A stretch of 64,000 nucleotides of DNA. Origin: Bradyrhizobium sp. CSS354. GTDB taxonomy: Bacteria; Pseudomonadota; Alphaproteobacteria; Rhizobiales; Xanthobacteraceae. How positions within the stretch are numbered: position 1 is the first letter of the stretch; each line of letters begins with the position of its first letter. The stretch covers positions 1 through 64,000 of the forward strand of contig NZ_JAACFU010000007.1 in NCBI RefSeq assembly GCF_029051725.1. Reading direction: 5' to 3'. The notes beneath the pieces are model-generated. The model saw only the letters and a program-made list of their open reading frames with translations, had not been told where the DNA came from and did no database searches. This document shows, piece by piece, positions 44,201 through 53,168 of the stretch. The position numbers and the translations under genes were made by a program.

Positions 44201-47200
44201 TGCGGTGCTGAGTGGCGGCACCCTGAACAACAATGCAGTGTTCAAGGTCAGCGGCACCGGCAACGCGCTCCACCACGAGACGATCACGAATGCGACCACT
44301 GGCACGATCGAAGTGCTGGCGAACGGCGCGCTGACGATCGACCAGGGTTCGACCGTCGCGAATGCCGGCAACGTCACGGTCGATGCCAACGGCAAGCTGA
44401 CGGTCAACGGCGCCACCATCAGCGGTGCTGGGACCGTCACCGGCAACGGCGAGATCGACCTGACCGGCGCTGCGGTGCTGAGCGGCGGCATCCTGAACAA
44501 CAATGCAGTGTTCAAGGTCAGCGGCACCGGCAACGCGCTCCACCACGAGACGATCACGAATGCGACCACTGGCACGATCGAAGTGCTGGCAAACGGCGCG
44601 CTGACGATCGACCAGAGTTCGACCGTTGCCAACACCGGCAACATCACGGTCGATGCCAACGGCAAGCTGACGGTGAACGGGGCCACGATCAACGGTGCCG
44701 GGACTGTCACCGGCAATGGCGAGATCGACCTCACCGGCGCTGCGGTGCTGAGTGGCGGCACCCTGAACAACAATGCCGCTTTCAAGGTCAGTGGCACCGG
44801 CAATGCGCTGGACGGCGAGACTATCACCAATACCGGCACGATCGAGGTGCTTGCCAATGGCGCCTTGACGATCGATCAGGGCTCGACAGTCGATAATTCC
44901 GGCGGCAACCTCATCGTCGATGGCAATGCCGCACTGAGGCTGGACGACGCCACGATCAGCGGCGGTGCCGTCAAGGGCGGCGGCACGATCGATGTTACCG
45001 GCGCCAGCAAGATCGACGGGGGAGCTATCCTCAGCGTCGCCGCCGTCACCGCCGACGCCGAGTTGACTCTGGATGGCGTCACCGTCTCCACGGTCATCAC
45101 TGACAAGTCCAGTATTGCGCTCGATAACACCGTCAAACTCAAGGACGGCGCCACGATCAAGGGTGTCTCGACCGCGTCCAAGGGCGCGATCACCAACAAC
45201 GGCATGCTCGAGATCGCGGGTGCCGCGACGCTGCTCAACGACGTCCTCACCAACACCGGCCACATCGTCAAGATCGACGCCGGCCAGACGCTGACGCTGT
45301 CTGGCACCGAGGTATCAGGCGGCACCATCAATAACCACAGCGGTACGATCGACGTCACGGGCGACAGCAAGATCGACGGCAATGCCACGCTGAACCAGGG
45401 CGCTGTGACGGTCGGGAGCGGCGTCACGCTGATGCTCGACGATACGACAGTTGCGGGAGCCACGATCAGCAGTGGTGGCACCGTCAAGGTAGATGCGAGC
45501 AAAAACCTGACCCTGTCGGGCGCGACCATCGACGGCGGTACGGTGACGATCGCGGGCACGCTGGAATCGACCGGCACGAGCGTTGTCGACAGCGCGGATG
45601 TCACCAACAGCGGCACGATCTCCGTCACCAGCGGCGCGCTGACGATCGATCCCGGCATTCTCCACGCCATCACCAATCACGGCCTGATCGAGGCGGTGAC
45701 CGGCGGCGCGTTGAAGCTGACGACCGCCATAGTCACCAACACCGGCGCAACGATCGCGGTCGACGGCACATCGAAGCTTTATCTGTCGGATGTCTCGATC
45801 AACGGCGGCAGCCTGAGCAATTTGGGTAACCTCTACAGCGTCTCCGGCCTCAATACGATCACGGCTGGCGTCACCAACACCGGCGCCATCGAAGTCCAGA
45901 CCGGCACGCTCAACCTCGCCGGTGGCCTCAGTGGTGTCGGCTCGGTGATCATCGACGATGGTGCGACGCTTGAGCTCGCGGGGGCGACGGCGCAGACCAT
46001 TGCCTTCGCCGGTGGCGTCGACACGCTGCAACTCGACAAGGTGGCGGGCCAGAGCTTCACTGGCACTATTGCCGGCCAGTCGACGAAAGCCGGCACGTTC
46101 ACGATCAAGGGCGCGGCCGATATCACGACAGCGAGCGGCGATGCACTCGACTTCACCGCATCGGGCGGCACATCGGCAACGCCCGCCGGCATCGTTCTCA
46201 CGCCCACCGGCGCACTGACTGGCGCGGCCAACGGCGTCGCGGTCACCCAGAACGGCACCGGCGATATCTCGTTCACGGCTACCGGCGACATCAAGGGCCT
46301 CGCCGGCCACGGCATGTGGCTGCGCGACAGCGCGACCGGCGCGGGCGATATCACCGTCAACAATCTCACCGGCAAGGCGACCGGCACCGGCGCGAATTCG
46401 GTCGGCGTTCTTGTCGAGAATTTGAACAGCGCCAGCGCCGGCGGCATTTCGATCACCCAGCTCGGCGGCGCTGTTGGTGGCGCATACGGCATCGACGCGG
46501 TTACGCAGGGCGGCGGCGACATCACCATCAACGCCGGCGGCGTGATCACCGGCAGCTCGATCTATGGTATCCGGTCGCGCAGTTACGGCGCCGGTGACCA
46601 GACCGTCACTACCAAGGTCGGCAGCGTCGTCACCTCGGGCAGTTCCGGTATCGTCGCCGTCAACCGATCAAACGTGCTCGGCGCGGCATCCGCCAGCACC
46701 ATCACCGTCAGTGCCTACGGCACGATCAATTCCGGCAGCAGCCTGAATCTCGGCGGCAATCCGCCAGGCGGCATCGAGGCCGGCTACACCGGTGCCACCA
46801 ATGGCACTAACGCCAACACCGCGGTCAACGGCACGGTCGTCGTCAACAACCATGCCAACATCACCGCGTTGGCCGGTCACGGCATCAACGCCTATAATTA
46901 CGGGAACGGCGACGTCACGGTGATCAGCTTTGCCGAGACGACGATCTCTGCGTCGGGTTCCGAGAGCGTCGGCATCAACGCCGCGGCATTGAGCGGCGGC
47001 ATCGGCGACGTGACGGTCGTGCTCGGCCAGAATGTCACGATCTCGGGTGCGACGAGCTACGGCATCAGGGCCTACAGCATCGATGCGGGTGACATCAGCG
47101 TCACCATGGCGAACGGCGACAGTATCACGTCTGGCAGCACCGGTATCGTGGCGGTCAACTACGCCACTACGATCGCTGCCGGCATCGGGAGCACGATCTC

Positions 47201-50200
47201 CGTCGAGGCGCATGGCACGATCCACTCCGGCTCGACCTCGAACAACGACGGCACCACTCCCGGCGGGATCATCGCCGGCTATAAGCCCGGCGGGACCGGC
47301 ACGTTCTCGAATGCGGTCAAGGGCGACGTCACCGTCACGAGCGATGCAACGATTATCGCCGATGCGGGCTACGGCATCGAGGCGTTTACCTGGGGTGCCG
47401 GCAACCTCACGGTCACGACTGGCGCGACATCCTCGATTGCCGCCGCGGGTACCGCGATCGGCGCCTTCGATCACGGTGGCGGCGACATCAGCGTCACCAA
47501 TAATGGCGCCGCTACCGGTGCGGTCGGCGTGCATGCCATCGCCAACGGCAGCGGCGGCGTCACCATCGTCAATCACGGTGGTATCACCAGCACGAGCCTC
47601 GCCGGCATCAGCGTGACGCAGAACGAAGTGGGCGCGACCGGCTCGACCCATATCACCAATACGGGATTGATCGTGGCCCCGAGCGCCCATGCGGCGATCT
47701 TCATCCAGGAGAACGCGACCGGCATCGCGCAGATCGACAATTCCGCCACCGGAACGATCGGACCTGCCGTCGCCTCGACTGTGACCGCCGCGACCTACGC
47801 CATCGTCGAGACCGGCGGTGCCATCACGATCAACAATGCCGGCCACATCAACGGCAATATCTCGGTCGCCAGCGCGACGTTCAATAACGAACTGGGCGGC
47901 ACCTGGACGGTCGCCGGCTCGGGCGTCTTCGGCAACGCGTCGTCGATCGTCAACCACGGCGCCATCGACCTGCATGGCGCGTCGATCTCCGGGACCGGGC
48001 TGAGCGTCGAGAATTGCGCGACCATCGACAGTTGGGGCACGGCGTCGATCACGGGCACAATCGCCAATGCCGGCAGCATCGAGGTCCATAATGGGGCGCT
48101 GACGCTGTTCGGCTCGCTGTCCGGTGCCGGCTCGGTCACCGTCGATGTCGGCGCGTGGCTGAAGCTCGAGGGCACGGTGACGGCCACGCAAACGATCACG
48201 CTCGACGGCGACGGCGCCCATCTTCAGATCGATGCGTCGACCTTCGGCGGATCGATCGCGGCGTTGTCCGCGAACGACACAATCGACCTGTCGACCATCA
48301 AGTATGGGCTCGGCACCAGCGCGGTCTATGTCGCCAATTCCAATCCTGCGACCGGCGGCGTGCTGACGGTAACCGATGCGGACGGCAATCACATCAGCCT
48401 GGACCTGGCCGGCGCCGACTACAGCAATGCCCATTTCGCCGGGAGTGACGACGGCACCGGCCACACGCTGATCACGATGACCGATGACCACGCGCCGGCC
48501 TTCACCGCCGGCGGCGTGCTGGCGGGGGGCGTGTCCGAGCAGGCGGATGCCACCGGCGACTTCGCCACGTCCGATACGTCAACGCCCGCGACCGGCGCGA
48601 TCGACTTCACCGACATCGACCTGACCGACCTTCCGACGGCACAGATCACCGGCCAAGCCGTGACCTCGCTTGGCGCCGATCACATCACCAACCTCACCTG
48701 TTTGCTCACGCCCGACGATATCGCGGCGCTCAAGAGCGGACTGACGCTTTTGCCGCAGGCTGGGCTGAACAATGGCACCGTCACCTGGAGCTATTCGATC
48801 GCCGACGGAGCGCTGGACTTCCTCGGTGAGAACCAGAGCGCCAAGGTAGTCTCCACCGTCACCCTTGATGACCACCAGGGCAAGACCGATACAACCGACG
48901 TCACAATCACGATCACCGGCAAGAACGATGCGCCTGCGATCACGGCGGAAACGAACGACCATTCCGGCGCAAACCTGCCCGAGACGAATACGCAACTGGT
49001 GAAGCATGGTACGCTGACGGTTTCGGATGCCGATACCACCGATCACGTGACGGTCGTGGTCGATCATCTCGATATCTATTTGGACGATGTGCTCCAGACC
49101 GGCTATGTCGGCGAGCCCTCGAGCGCGACGCTGCTCAACTATCTGGCCGTGCAGCCAGGGTACATTCTCGATGGCACCGCCACCCACGCCACGTTTACGT
49201 GGGATTTCAATTCAGGCAGCGAGGCCTTCGACTTTCTTGCCGCCGGCCACACGCTGTCGCTGCAGTACACGATCGTGCCCGACGACAGCCACACACCGAC
49301 CGGCACCGGCAACGGCGTCCTCACCTTCAACATCGCCGGCAGCAACGATGCACCGACTCTGGGTGACGCGACGCTGGCCTCGGTCAGTGGCGATAACGCC
49401 GATCCGGGTGGGACCAAGGTCAGCGCTCTCTTCGACGGCAAGTTCGACGACACCGACGACAGCGCGAGCCTCCGAGCCATCGCGGTGACGTCCGATGCCG
49501 CGACGGCCGAGCAGGGTGTCTGGCAATACGAGATAGCCTGCACCCATCAATGGGTGGATATTGGGTCGGTCGCCGATGCGACTGCGCTGGTGCTGAGTCC
49601 GGATACGCTGATCCGGTTCGTGCCGGCCGATGGCTTCACCGGGACGCCGAATGCGCTGGGCGTCCATGCCCTCGACAACACCTATGTTGGCGACATCACG
49701 ACGACATCCGCGACGGCGACGACCGATATTACGGCCATGAGTACCGACGGCACCGCGCCGGTGTCGGACAAGCTCACCACCATCAGCACGGAAGTCACGG
49801 CTCCATCCGGCGGCTCCGCGTCCGCGACCGGCCCCGTCATCGACACCGAGCACTTCCAGGTCGAACACATCGTCGAAAACAGCAACGAGATCATCACCGA
49901 TCTGGTGGTCACCGACACCGATTCCGGTGCTGCAACGGATACTTTCACTGTCACGCTGGCGACCGCGAATCCGGATGTCAGCAGCGTCAGTGTTTACCCG
50001 GCGACCGGCACGCTCGACCAGATCAACGCCAGCCTCGCGGAAGGCGCCGGCATTACCTACGATCCAACCGGCGCCAGCACCGATGAGTACCCGGTGCCGC
50101 CGGACACCGACCAGATCACGGTGACTGTGACGGACACGACCACGAACCTCTCCGACACCGTGAACTTCATCTTCGTCGAGGGCGGCAACAGCCAGGGCGT

Positions 50201-50522
50201 TATCCTCGAGGGCACCCCCGGCAAGGACGTCATTTTCGCGACCGGGTCGAGTGACACGCTGATCGGTGGCGCTGCCAAGGACCAGTTCGTGTTTGCGCCG
50301 GCGTCGTCGCAGGATACGGTCCAGCACACTGTGAACGACTTCCAGGCCGGCCTAGACAAGATCGACCTGCGGCAGTTCGGCAGCATCAGCTCCGTGAGCG
50401 ATCTCTCCGCGGCCGAGCAGGATGGCGATACCCTTCTCACGCTGGACAATCACGAGACGATCGTGCTGAAGGGCGTGGTTGCTCAAAACCTGCAGGCGAG
50501 CGATTTCATCTTCCACGTCTGA
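41295..50522 (+). CDS. Giant surface adhesin-like protein (FecR, VCBS, beta-helix, type I secretion tail)
   Basis: A 3,075-aa secreted or surface protein. Residues about 120-240 form a FecR-like domain (GHVTKLSGSATAVRNGVSVI to GDMKIDTPVATMGIRGTAV). VCBS/cadherin-like repeats lie at about 389-685 and 2397-2810 (markers ITITGTNDKP, TITGKNDAP). Between them a Gly/Thr/Asn-rich beta-helix region includes three near-identical 90-aa units (about residues 897-1166). The end, DTLIGGAAKDQFVFAPASSQ to LQASDFIFHV, is a type I secretion signal region. The first possible start is TTG at 41295 or GTG at 41298; no good ribosome-binding site precedes either and the first in-frame ATG is about 190 codons later. 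A LapG-type protease is divergent; a type I exporter begins at 62960. Probably an adhesin or biofilm matrix protein. Confidence 0.9.
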   Translation: MVPGLNYAGKFDAAISLDGLGSRSPADGHVDSFIAKAHGQVPDGAFVVPDPNLIFNGDFKRAGLDLVLSHDGHEFVVHDYFRGDKRAAIASPDGAHLTGDVVNALTGHVQYAQAASGIAAAQVIGHVTKLSGSATAVRNGVSVILNNGDNVEKGDVVSTGGDSTLGITFIDGTVFGLSSNARMVLNEMVYDPNGSSNSSLLSLVAGTITFVAGETAKHGDMKIDTPVATMGIRGTAVLTQINFVVPAGGGDPQPQASFQVLVEPNGTTGSYILFDKVTLLPIATVNQAGQMIQISGGNVSISNALMSPDIQKLITDVFTLKFTDNNSNTKLTQNFTDSITQTGNIVFIKTDTGATATATFTHLPEPTSLGSGHDPSTSTRIPGPPLARSLDLNGNVQKAFALTERADTTGDTTHSDTISGLITFDDQNLGDRPTVSVSVADAPNYVYKDAGLHDVTGSLTALQKQDIAATLIQIDVVAGGGNTNHGSAVWTYTIPDHVFDFLAAGETLTLTYKVRVNNNFSVNPETSFIDITITITGTNDKPVITTSVPVIIFEGGTSVPGGPLTSDVPTTGTLSFDDVDLTDKHTVSAALTSATLPDGTVPPGPLAAFQSAMSVAIAAGADSTGDGTGTINWSLADLPVYLADFIPKGEVLTLVYTVTLRDAQGATSQQTITVTITGTDAPAVVWIATDKPGAPSGGFWKDAANWATGTVPTINDDVIVITDQLHGLTPSYPVTIDTAAYAKSITMNDYDTTVGHTAPEVINKSALTIAGEVSLKADSKLTNFTASTISVGGKAEFLDSSVLTNAGYLTLKGGGDFASGTTITNSGTIELFGGTLTTLATIHNAGGTLKADAGTTLIVDSATVDGGTVTILGTLELDGTSLIENGTLNNSGAVNVKGTAEFAHETVSNASGGTIKVLANGWLTIDQGSTVANSGNVTVDATGKLTVNGATISGGGTVTDNGEIDLTGAAVLSGGTLNNNAVFKVSGTGNALHHETITNATTGTIEVLANGALTIDQGSTVANAGNVTVDANGKLTVNGATISGAGTVTGNGEIDLTGAAVLSGGILNNNAVFKVSGTGNALHHETITNATTGTIEVLANGALTIDQSSTVANTGNITVDANGKLTVNGATINGAGTVTGNGEIDLTGAAVLSGGTLNNNAAFKVSGTGNALDGETITNTGTIEVLANGALTIDQGSTVDNSGGNLIVDGNAALRLDDATISGGAVKGGGTIDVTGASKIDGGAILSVAAVTADAELTLDGVTVSTVITDKSSIALDNTVKLKDGATIKGVSTASKGAITNNGMLEIAGAATLLNDVLTNTGHIVKIDAGQTLTLSGTEVSGGTINNHSGTIDVTGDSKIDGNATLNQGAVTVGSGVTLMLDDTTVAGATISSGGTVKVDASKNLTLSGATIDGGTVTIAGTLESTGTSVVDSADVTNSGTISVTSGALTIDPGILHAITNHGLIEAVTGGALKLTTAIVTNTGATIAVDGTSKLYLSDVSINGGSLSNLGNLYSVSGLNTITAGVTNTGAIEVQTGTLNLAGGLSGVGSVIIDDGATLELAGATAQTIAFAGGVDTLQLDKVAGQSFTGTIAGQSTKAGTFTIKGAADITTASGDALDFTASGGTSATPAGIVLTPTGALTGAANGVAVTQNGTGDISFTATGDIKGLAGHGMWLRDSATGAGDITVNNLTGKATGTGANSVGVLVENLNSASAGGISITQLGGAVGGAYGIDAVTQGGGDITINAGGVITGSSIYGIRSRSYGAGDQTVTTKVGSVVTSGSSGIVAVNRSNVLGAASASTITVSAYGTINSGSSLNLGGNPPGGIEAGYTGATNGTNANTAVNGTVVVNNHANITALAGHGINAYNYGNGDVTVISFAETTISASGSESVGINAAALSGGIGDVTVVLGQNVTISGATSYGIRAYSIDAGDISVTMANGDSITSGSTGIVAVNYATTIAAGIGSTISVEAHGTIHSGSTSNNDGTTPGGIIAGYKPGGTGTFSNAVKGDVTVTSDATIIADAGYGIEAFTWGAGNLTVTTGATSSIAAAGTAIGAFDHGGGDISVTNNGAATGAVGVHAIANGSGGVTIVNHGGITSTSLAGISVTQNEVGATGSTHITNTGLIVAPSAHAAIFIQENATGIAQIDNSATGTIGPAVASTVTAATYAIVETGGAITINNAGHINGNISVASATFNNELGGTWTVAGSGVFGNASSIVNHGAIDLHGASISGTGLSVENCATIDSWGTASITGTIANAGSIEVHNGALTLFGSLSGAGSVTVDVGAWLKLEGTVTATQTITLDGDGAHLQIDASTFGGSIAALSANDTIDLSTIKYGLGTSAVYVANSNPATGGVLTVTDADGNHISLDLAGADYSNAHFAGSDDGTGHTLITMTDDHAPAFTAGGVLAGGVSEQADATGDFATSDTSTPATGAIDFTDIDLTDLPTAQITGQAVTSLGADHITNLTCLLTPDDIAALKSGLTLLPQAGLNNGTVTWSYSIADGALDFLGENQSAKVVSTVTLDDHQGKTDTTDVTITITGKNDAPAITAETNDHSGANLPETNTQLVKHGTLTVSDADTTDHVTVVVDHLDIYLDDVLQTGYVGEPSSATLLNYLAVQPGYILDGTATHATFTWDFNSGSEAFDFLAAGHTLSLQYTIVPDDSHTPTGTGNGVLTFNIAGSNDAPTLGDATLASVSGDNADPGGTKVSALFDGKFDDTDDSASLRAIAVTSDAATAEQGVWQYEIACTHQWVDIGSVADATALVLSPDTLIRFVPADGFTGTPNALGVHALDNTYVGDITTTSATATTDITAMSTDGTAPVSDKLTTISTEVTAPSGGSASATGPVIDTEHFQVEHIVENSNEIITDLVVTDTDSGAATDTFTVTLATANPDVSSVSVYPATGTLDQINASLAEGAGITYDPTGASTDEYPVPPDTDQITVTVTDTTTNLSDTVNFIFVEGGNSQGVILEGTPGKDVIFATGSSDTLIGGAAKDQFVFAPASSQDTVQHTVNDFQAGLDKIDLRQFGSISSVSDLSAAEQDGDTLLTLDNHETIVLKGVVAQNLQASDFIFHV
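43983..44890 (+). repeat. 270-bp near-identical tandem repeats in the giant gene
   Basis: Three full 270-bp units (about 43983-44252, 44253-44522, 44523-44792) and a partial fourth (to about 44890) encode 90-aa modules. Landmark ACGTCACGGT (ACATCACGGT in the third) recurs at exactly 44101, 44371 and 44641. The second and third units are almost identical over long stretches, pointing to recent duplication or gene conversion. Confidence 0.92.
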
Positions 50523-50661
50523 TCGTCGCCCGGGGCCTTCCGGCCTGCAGCTTGACCGTGGAAAAAAATCCGCAAATCTCAACATCTAAGGAATGGCCAA
50601 TTGCGGGCCGGCGCTCCATGATCGGCGCACGGCATGATGCGAGGCAGGAAGTCCAGCCACC

Positions 50662-52893
50662 ATGAAACGTCTCAAGATCCTGCGGCGGTGGTTTGCGCGC
50701 AAGTTGGGGTTTGCGCGGCTGATGTGCCTTGCGCTGCTGGTGCTGTTCGCCGGCGCTCGCCTCTGGGATCCGCCGCCGATCCAGGAACTGCGGCTGCGCA
50801 CCTTCGACATGTTTCAGCTGATCGATCCGCGCCACAAGACGGCGCGGCCGGTCACCATCGTCGACATCGACGACAAGAGCCTCGCCAAGCTCGGCCAGTG
50901 GCCGTGGCCTCGGACGCGGATCGCCGACCTGATCCAGAGCCTCACCAGTCACGGCGCGGTGGCGATCGGCTTCGACATCGTGTTCTCGGAGGCCGACCGG
51001 CTCAATCCGGACCTGGTCGCGAGCCAGATGCGCTACCTGGACGACGCCACCCGCGCCAAGCTGCGCGAGCTGCCGAGCAACGACCAGATACTCTCCGAAG
51101 CGATCAAGCGCTCGCGCGTGATCTTGGGCGAGACCGGGCAGCGGGCGATTTCGTCCGAGGTCGACAAGTCGCTGCCCTTTACTGGCGTCGCAACGGTCGG
51201 CGAAGAGGGTGCTGAGCGCTTCCTGTTCGAGTTTCCCGGGCTGTTGCGCAACGTGCCCGAGATCGAGAAGGTCGCGGCCGGCCGCGGTCTGTTCTCGATC
51301 AAGACCGAGCGCGACGGCCTGATCCGGCGCGTGCCGATGATCATGCGCGCCCAAGGCATGGTCATGCCCTCGCTCAGCCTCGAGATTTTGCGCGTTGTCA
51401 CGGGCACGCCAACGCTGCTGGTTCGGACCGACAAGACCGGCGTGCGGGCCGTGCGTCTCAAGGGCGTGGAGATCCCAACCGACAGGAACGGTCAGCTCTG
51501 GGTGCACTATGCGCGGCAGGATCCCTCGATCTACGTCTCGGCGGCCGACGTGCTCGACAACACCGTTGCGCCGAACAAGATCGCCGGCAAGCTGGTGCTG
51601 GTCGGCACCTCCGCGGTCGGGCTCAACGACATCAAGACCACGCCGGTGTCCTCGACCATGCCCGGCGTCGAGATCCACGCCCAGGTGCTGGAGAGTGTGC
51701 TGAGCGGCGCGGTGATCTCCCAGCCGAATTATGCGCTCGGCGTCGAGCTGCTCGCCGCGCTCGTCATCGGCTTGCTCGTCATCATCTTCACGCCGAACCT
51801 CGGACCGGTCCGCCTCGTGCTTGCCGGCGCGACCTTCGCCGCGATCCTGATCGGAGTGTCCTGGTTCTTCTATGCGCAGCACCGCTATCTCATCGACTTC
51901 ACTTATCCTCTGCTCTCGACCACGGCGATCTATCTGACGCTGATCTTTGCCAGCTTCGTGCGCGAGCAGCGGCAGCGCGTGCAGATCCGCGGCATGTTCG
52001 CGCAATACATGTCGCCGGTGCTGGTCGAGCAGCTCGCGCAGTCGCCGGAAAAGCTGGTGCTCGGCGGCGAGGAGCGCGAGATGACGATCATGTTCTCCGA
52101 CGTGCGCGGCTTCACCACCATATCGGAAACCTACAAGCACGATCCGCAGGGCCTGATCGCGCTGATGAACCGCTTCCTGACGCCGCTGACCGACGTGATC
52201 ATCGATCAGAAGGGCTATATCGACAAATATATGGGCGACGCCATCATGGCGTTCTGGAACGCGCCGCTCGACGATGCCGAGCACGAGGTCAACGCCTGTG
52301 AAGCGGCGATCCAGATGTTGGAGAAGATCGACGCGGTGAACAAGGACCGCGAGCAGGAAGCCATTGATGGCGGCCACGTCTACATCCCGCTCAATGTCGG
52401 TATCGGTCTCAACACCGGCATCGGCGTCGTCGGCAACATGGGCTCCGACCTGAAGAAGAACTATTCGGTGCTCGGCGACAGCGTGAACCTGGCCTCGCGC
52501 CTGGAAGGCCAGTCGAAGGAGTACGGCTTTCCCATTATCGTCGGCTCGAGGACCGCGCTCGCCGCCAAGGACAAGTTCGCGATCCTCGAACTCGACTTCA
52601 TCATGGTCAAGGGCAAGACCGAGCCGGAGGTGATCTACGCCATCGCCGGCCGCGCGGACGTGATGCATTCCGGCGCTTTCCAGCGCCTGCGCAACGTCAC
52701 CATCGAAATGCTCGCCTGCTATCGCAGCCGCGACTGGCAGGGCGCGCTGGACGCGATCGAACGCGGGCGCAGGAGCGAGGATGCCGACACGCTGGAAAAG
52801 CTGTTCAAGCTCTATGAAGTGCGCATCGAGGAATTCCAGGTCAATCCGCCGCCGGAGGGTTGGACCGGAGCCTATGCGCTGCTGACGAAGTGA
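50662..52893 (+). CDS. CHASE2-domain adenylate/guanylate cyclase
   Basis: A 743-aa membrane cyclase. A membrane segment near residues 13-30 leads into an extracellular CHASE2 sensor (residues about 40-330), then about three membrane helices (LLAALVIGLLVIIFTPNLG and after, to about 430) and a class III cyclase domain. The catalytic metal Asps are in MFSDVRGFTTISE and KYMGDAIMAFW, about 45 residues apart as expected; the Asn/Arg pair is in LGDSVNLASRLEG. All catalytic residues are present, so it is probably active, making cAMP (or cGMP). Starts 139 bases after the giant gene, same strand. It may sense an outside signal linked to surface adhesion. Confidence 0.93.
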   Translation: MKRLKILRRWFARKLGFARLMCLALLVLFAGARLWDPPPIQELRLRTFDMFQLIDPRHKTARPVTIVDIDDKSLAKLGQWPWPRTRIADLIQSLTSHGAVAIGFDIVFSEADRLNPDLVASQMRYLDDATRAKLRELPSNDQILSEAIKRSRVILGETGQRAISSEVDKSLPFTGVATVGEEGAERFLFEFPGLLRNVPEIEKVAAGRGLFSIKTERDGLIRRVPMIMRAQGMVMPSLSLEILRVVTGTPTLLVRTDKTGVRAVRLKGVEIPTDRNGQLWVHYARQDPSIYVSAADVLDNTVAPNKIAGKLVLVGTSAVGLNDIKTTPVSSTMPGVEIHAQVLESVLSGAVISQPNYALGVELLAALVIGLLVIIFTPNLGPVRLVLAGATFAAILIGVSWFFYAQHRYLIDFTYPLLSTTAIYLTLIFASFVREQRQRVQIRGMFAQYMSPVLVEQLAQSPEKLVLGGEEREMTIMFSDVRGFTTISETYKHDPQGLIALMNRFLTPLTDVIIDQKGYIDKYMGDAIMAFWNAPLDDAEHEVNACEAAIQMLEKIDAVNKDREQEAIDGGHVYIPLNVGIGLNTGIGVVGNMGSDLKKNYSVLGDSVNLASRLEGQSKEYGFPIIVGSRTALAAKDKFAILELDFIMVKGKTEPEVIYAIAGRADVMHSGAFQRLRNVTIEMLACYRSRDWQGALDAIERGRRSEDADTLEKLFKLYEVRIEEFQVNPPPEGWTGAYALLTK

Positions 52894-52922
52894 GGGGGCG
52901 TTTGCTAATGGCCAAACCCTCC

Positions 52923-53065
52923 GTGTCGTCCCGGCGCAGGCCGGGACCCATACGCCGCAGCAGAAGTTGTTACGCCAGATCGGAGTTGGCTGTCGTCGCC
53001 GAACTCAACTCGGTGGTTATGGGTCCCGGCCCCCCGTGCGCAATTGCGCACTAGGCCGGACGACA
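52923..53065. repeat. Palindromic repeat element (GGCCGGGACCCAT family)
   Basis: GGCGCAGGCCGGGACCCAT near the left end and ATGGGTCCCGGCC near the right are inverted copies around about 70 bases; the outer arms GTCGTCCCGG and GGCCGGACGAC pair as well. It lies between the convergent cyclase and binding-protein genes. Confidence 0.75.
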
Positions 53066-53105
53066 GCGGTGTTCGAACTCGCAGGCCGTCGCCTCAATAA
53101 GAGGT

Positions 53106-53131
53106 GTCGTCCTGGCTTTCGCCAGGACGAC
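53106..53131. terminator. Hairpin between convergent genes
   Basis: GTCGTCCTGGC (53106-53116) pairs perfectly with GCCAGGACGAC (53121-53131) around TTTC. It is the short hairpin of the same repeat group as 52923-53065 and is placed to end the binding-protein transcript from the minus strand. Confidence 0.65.
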
Positions 53132-53168
53132 GGTGGTGTTTGCGGAAGTTGAGTGCCGGCCTCGGCCC

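Noticed and set aside
43983-44890. Tandem repeats as a possible CRISPR array
   Set aside because: Units are 270 bp, contiguous and coding in one frame, with no spacers.
43965-45263. 432-aa and 380-aa antisense frames over the repeats of the giant gene
   Set aside because: They are mirror images of the repeated sense codons; long antisense frames are expected there.
46668-48491. 607-aa antisense frame in the giant gene
   Set aside because: It is Arg/Asp/Gly/Val-rich low complexity without motifs, opposite a clear beta-helix coding region.
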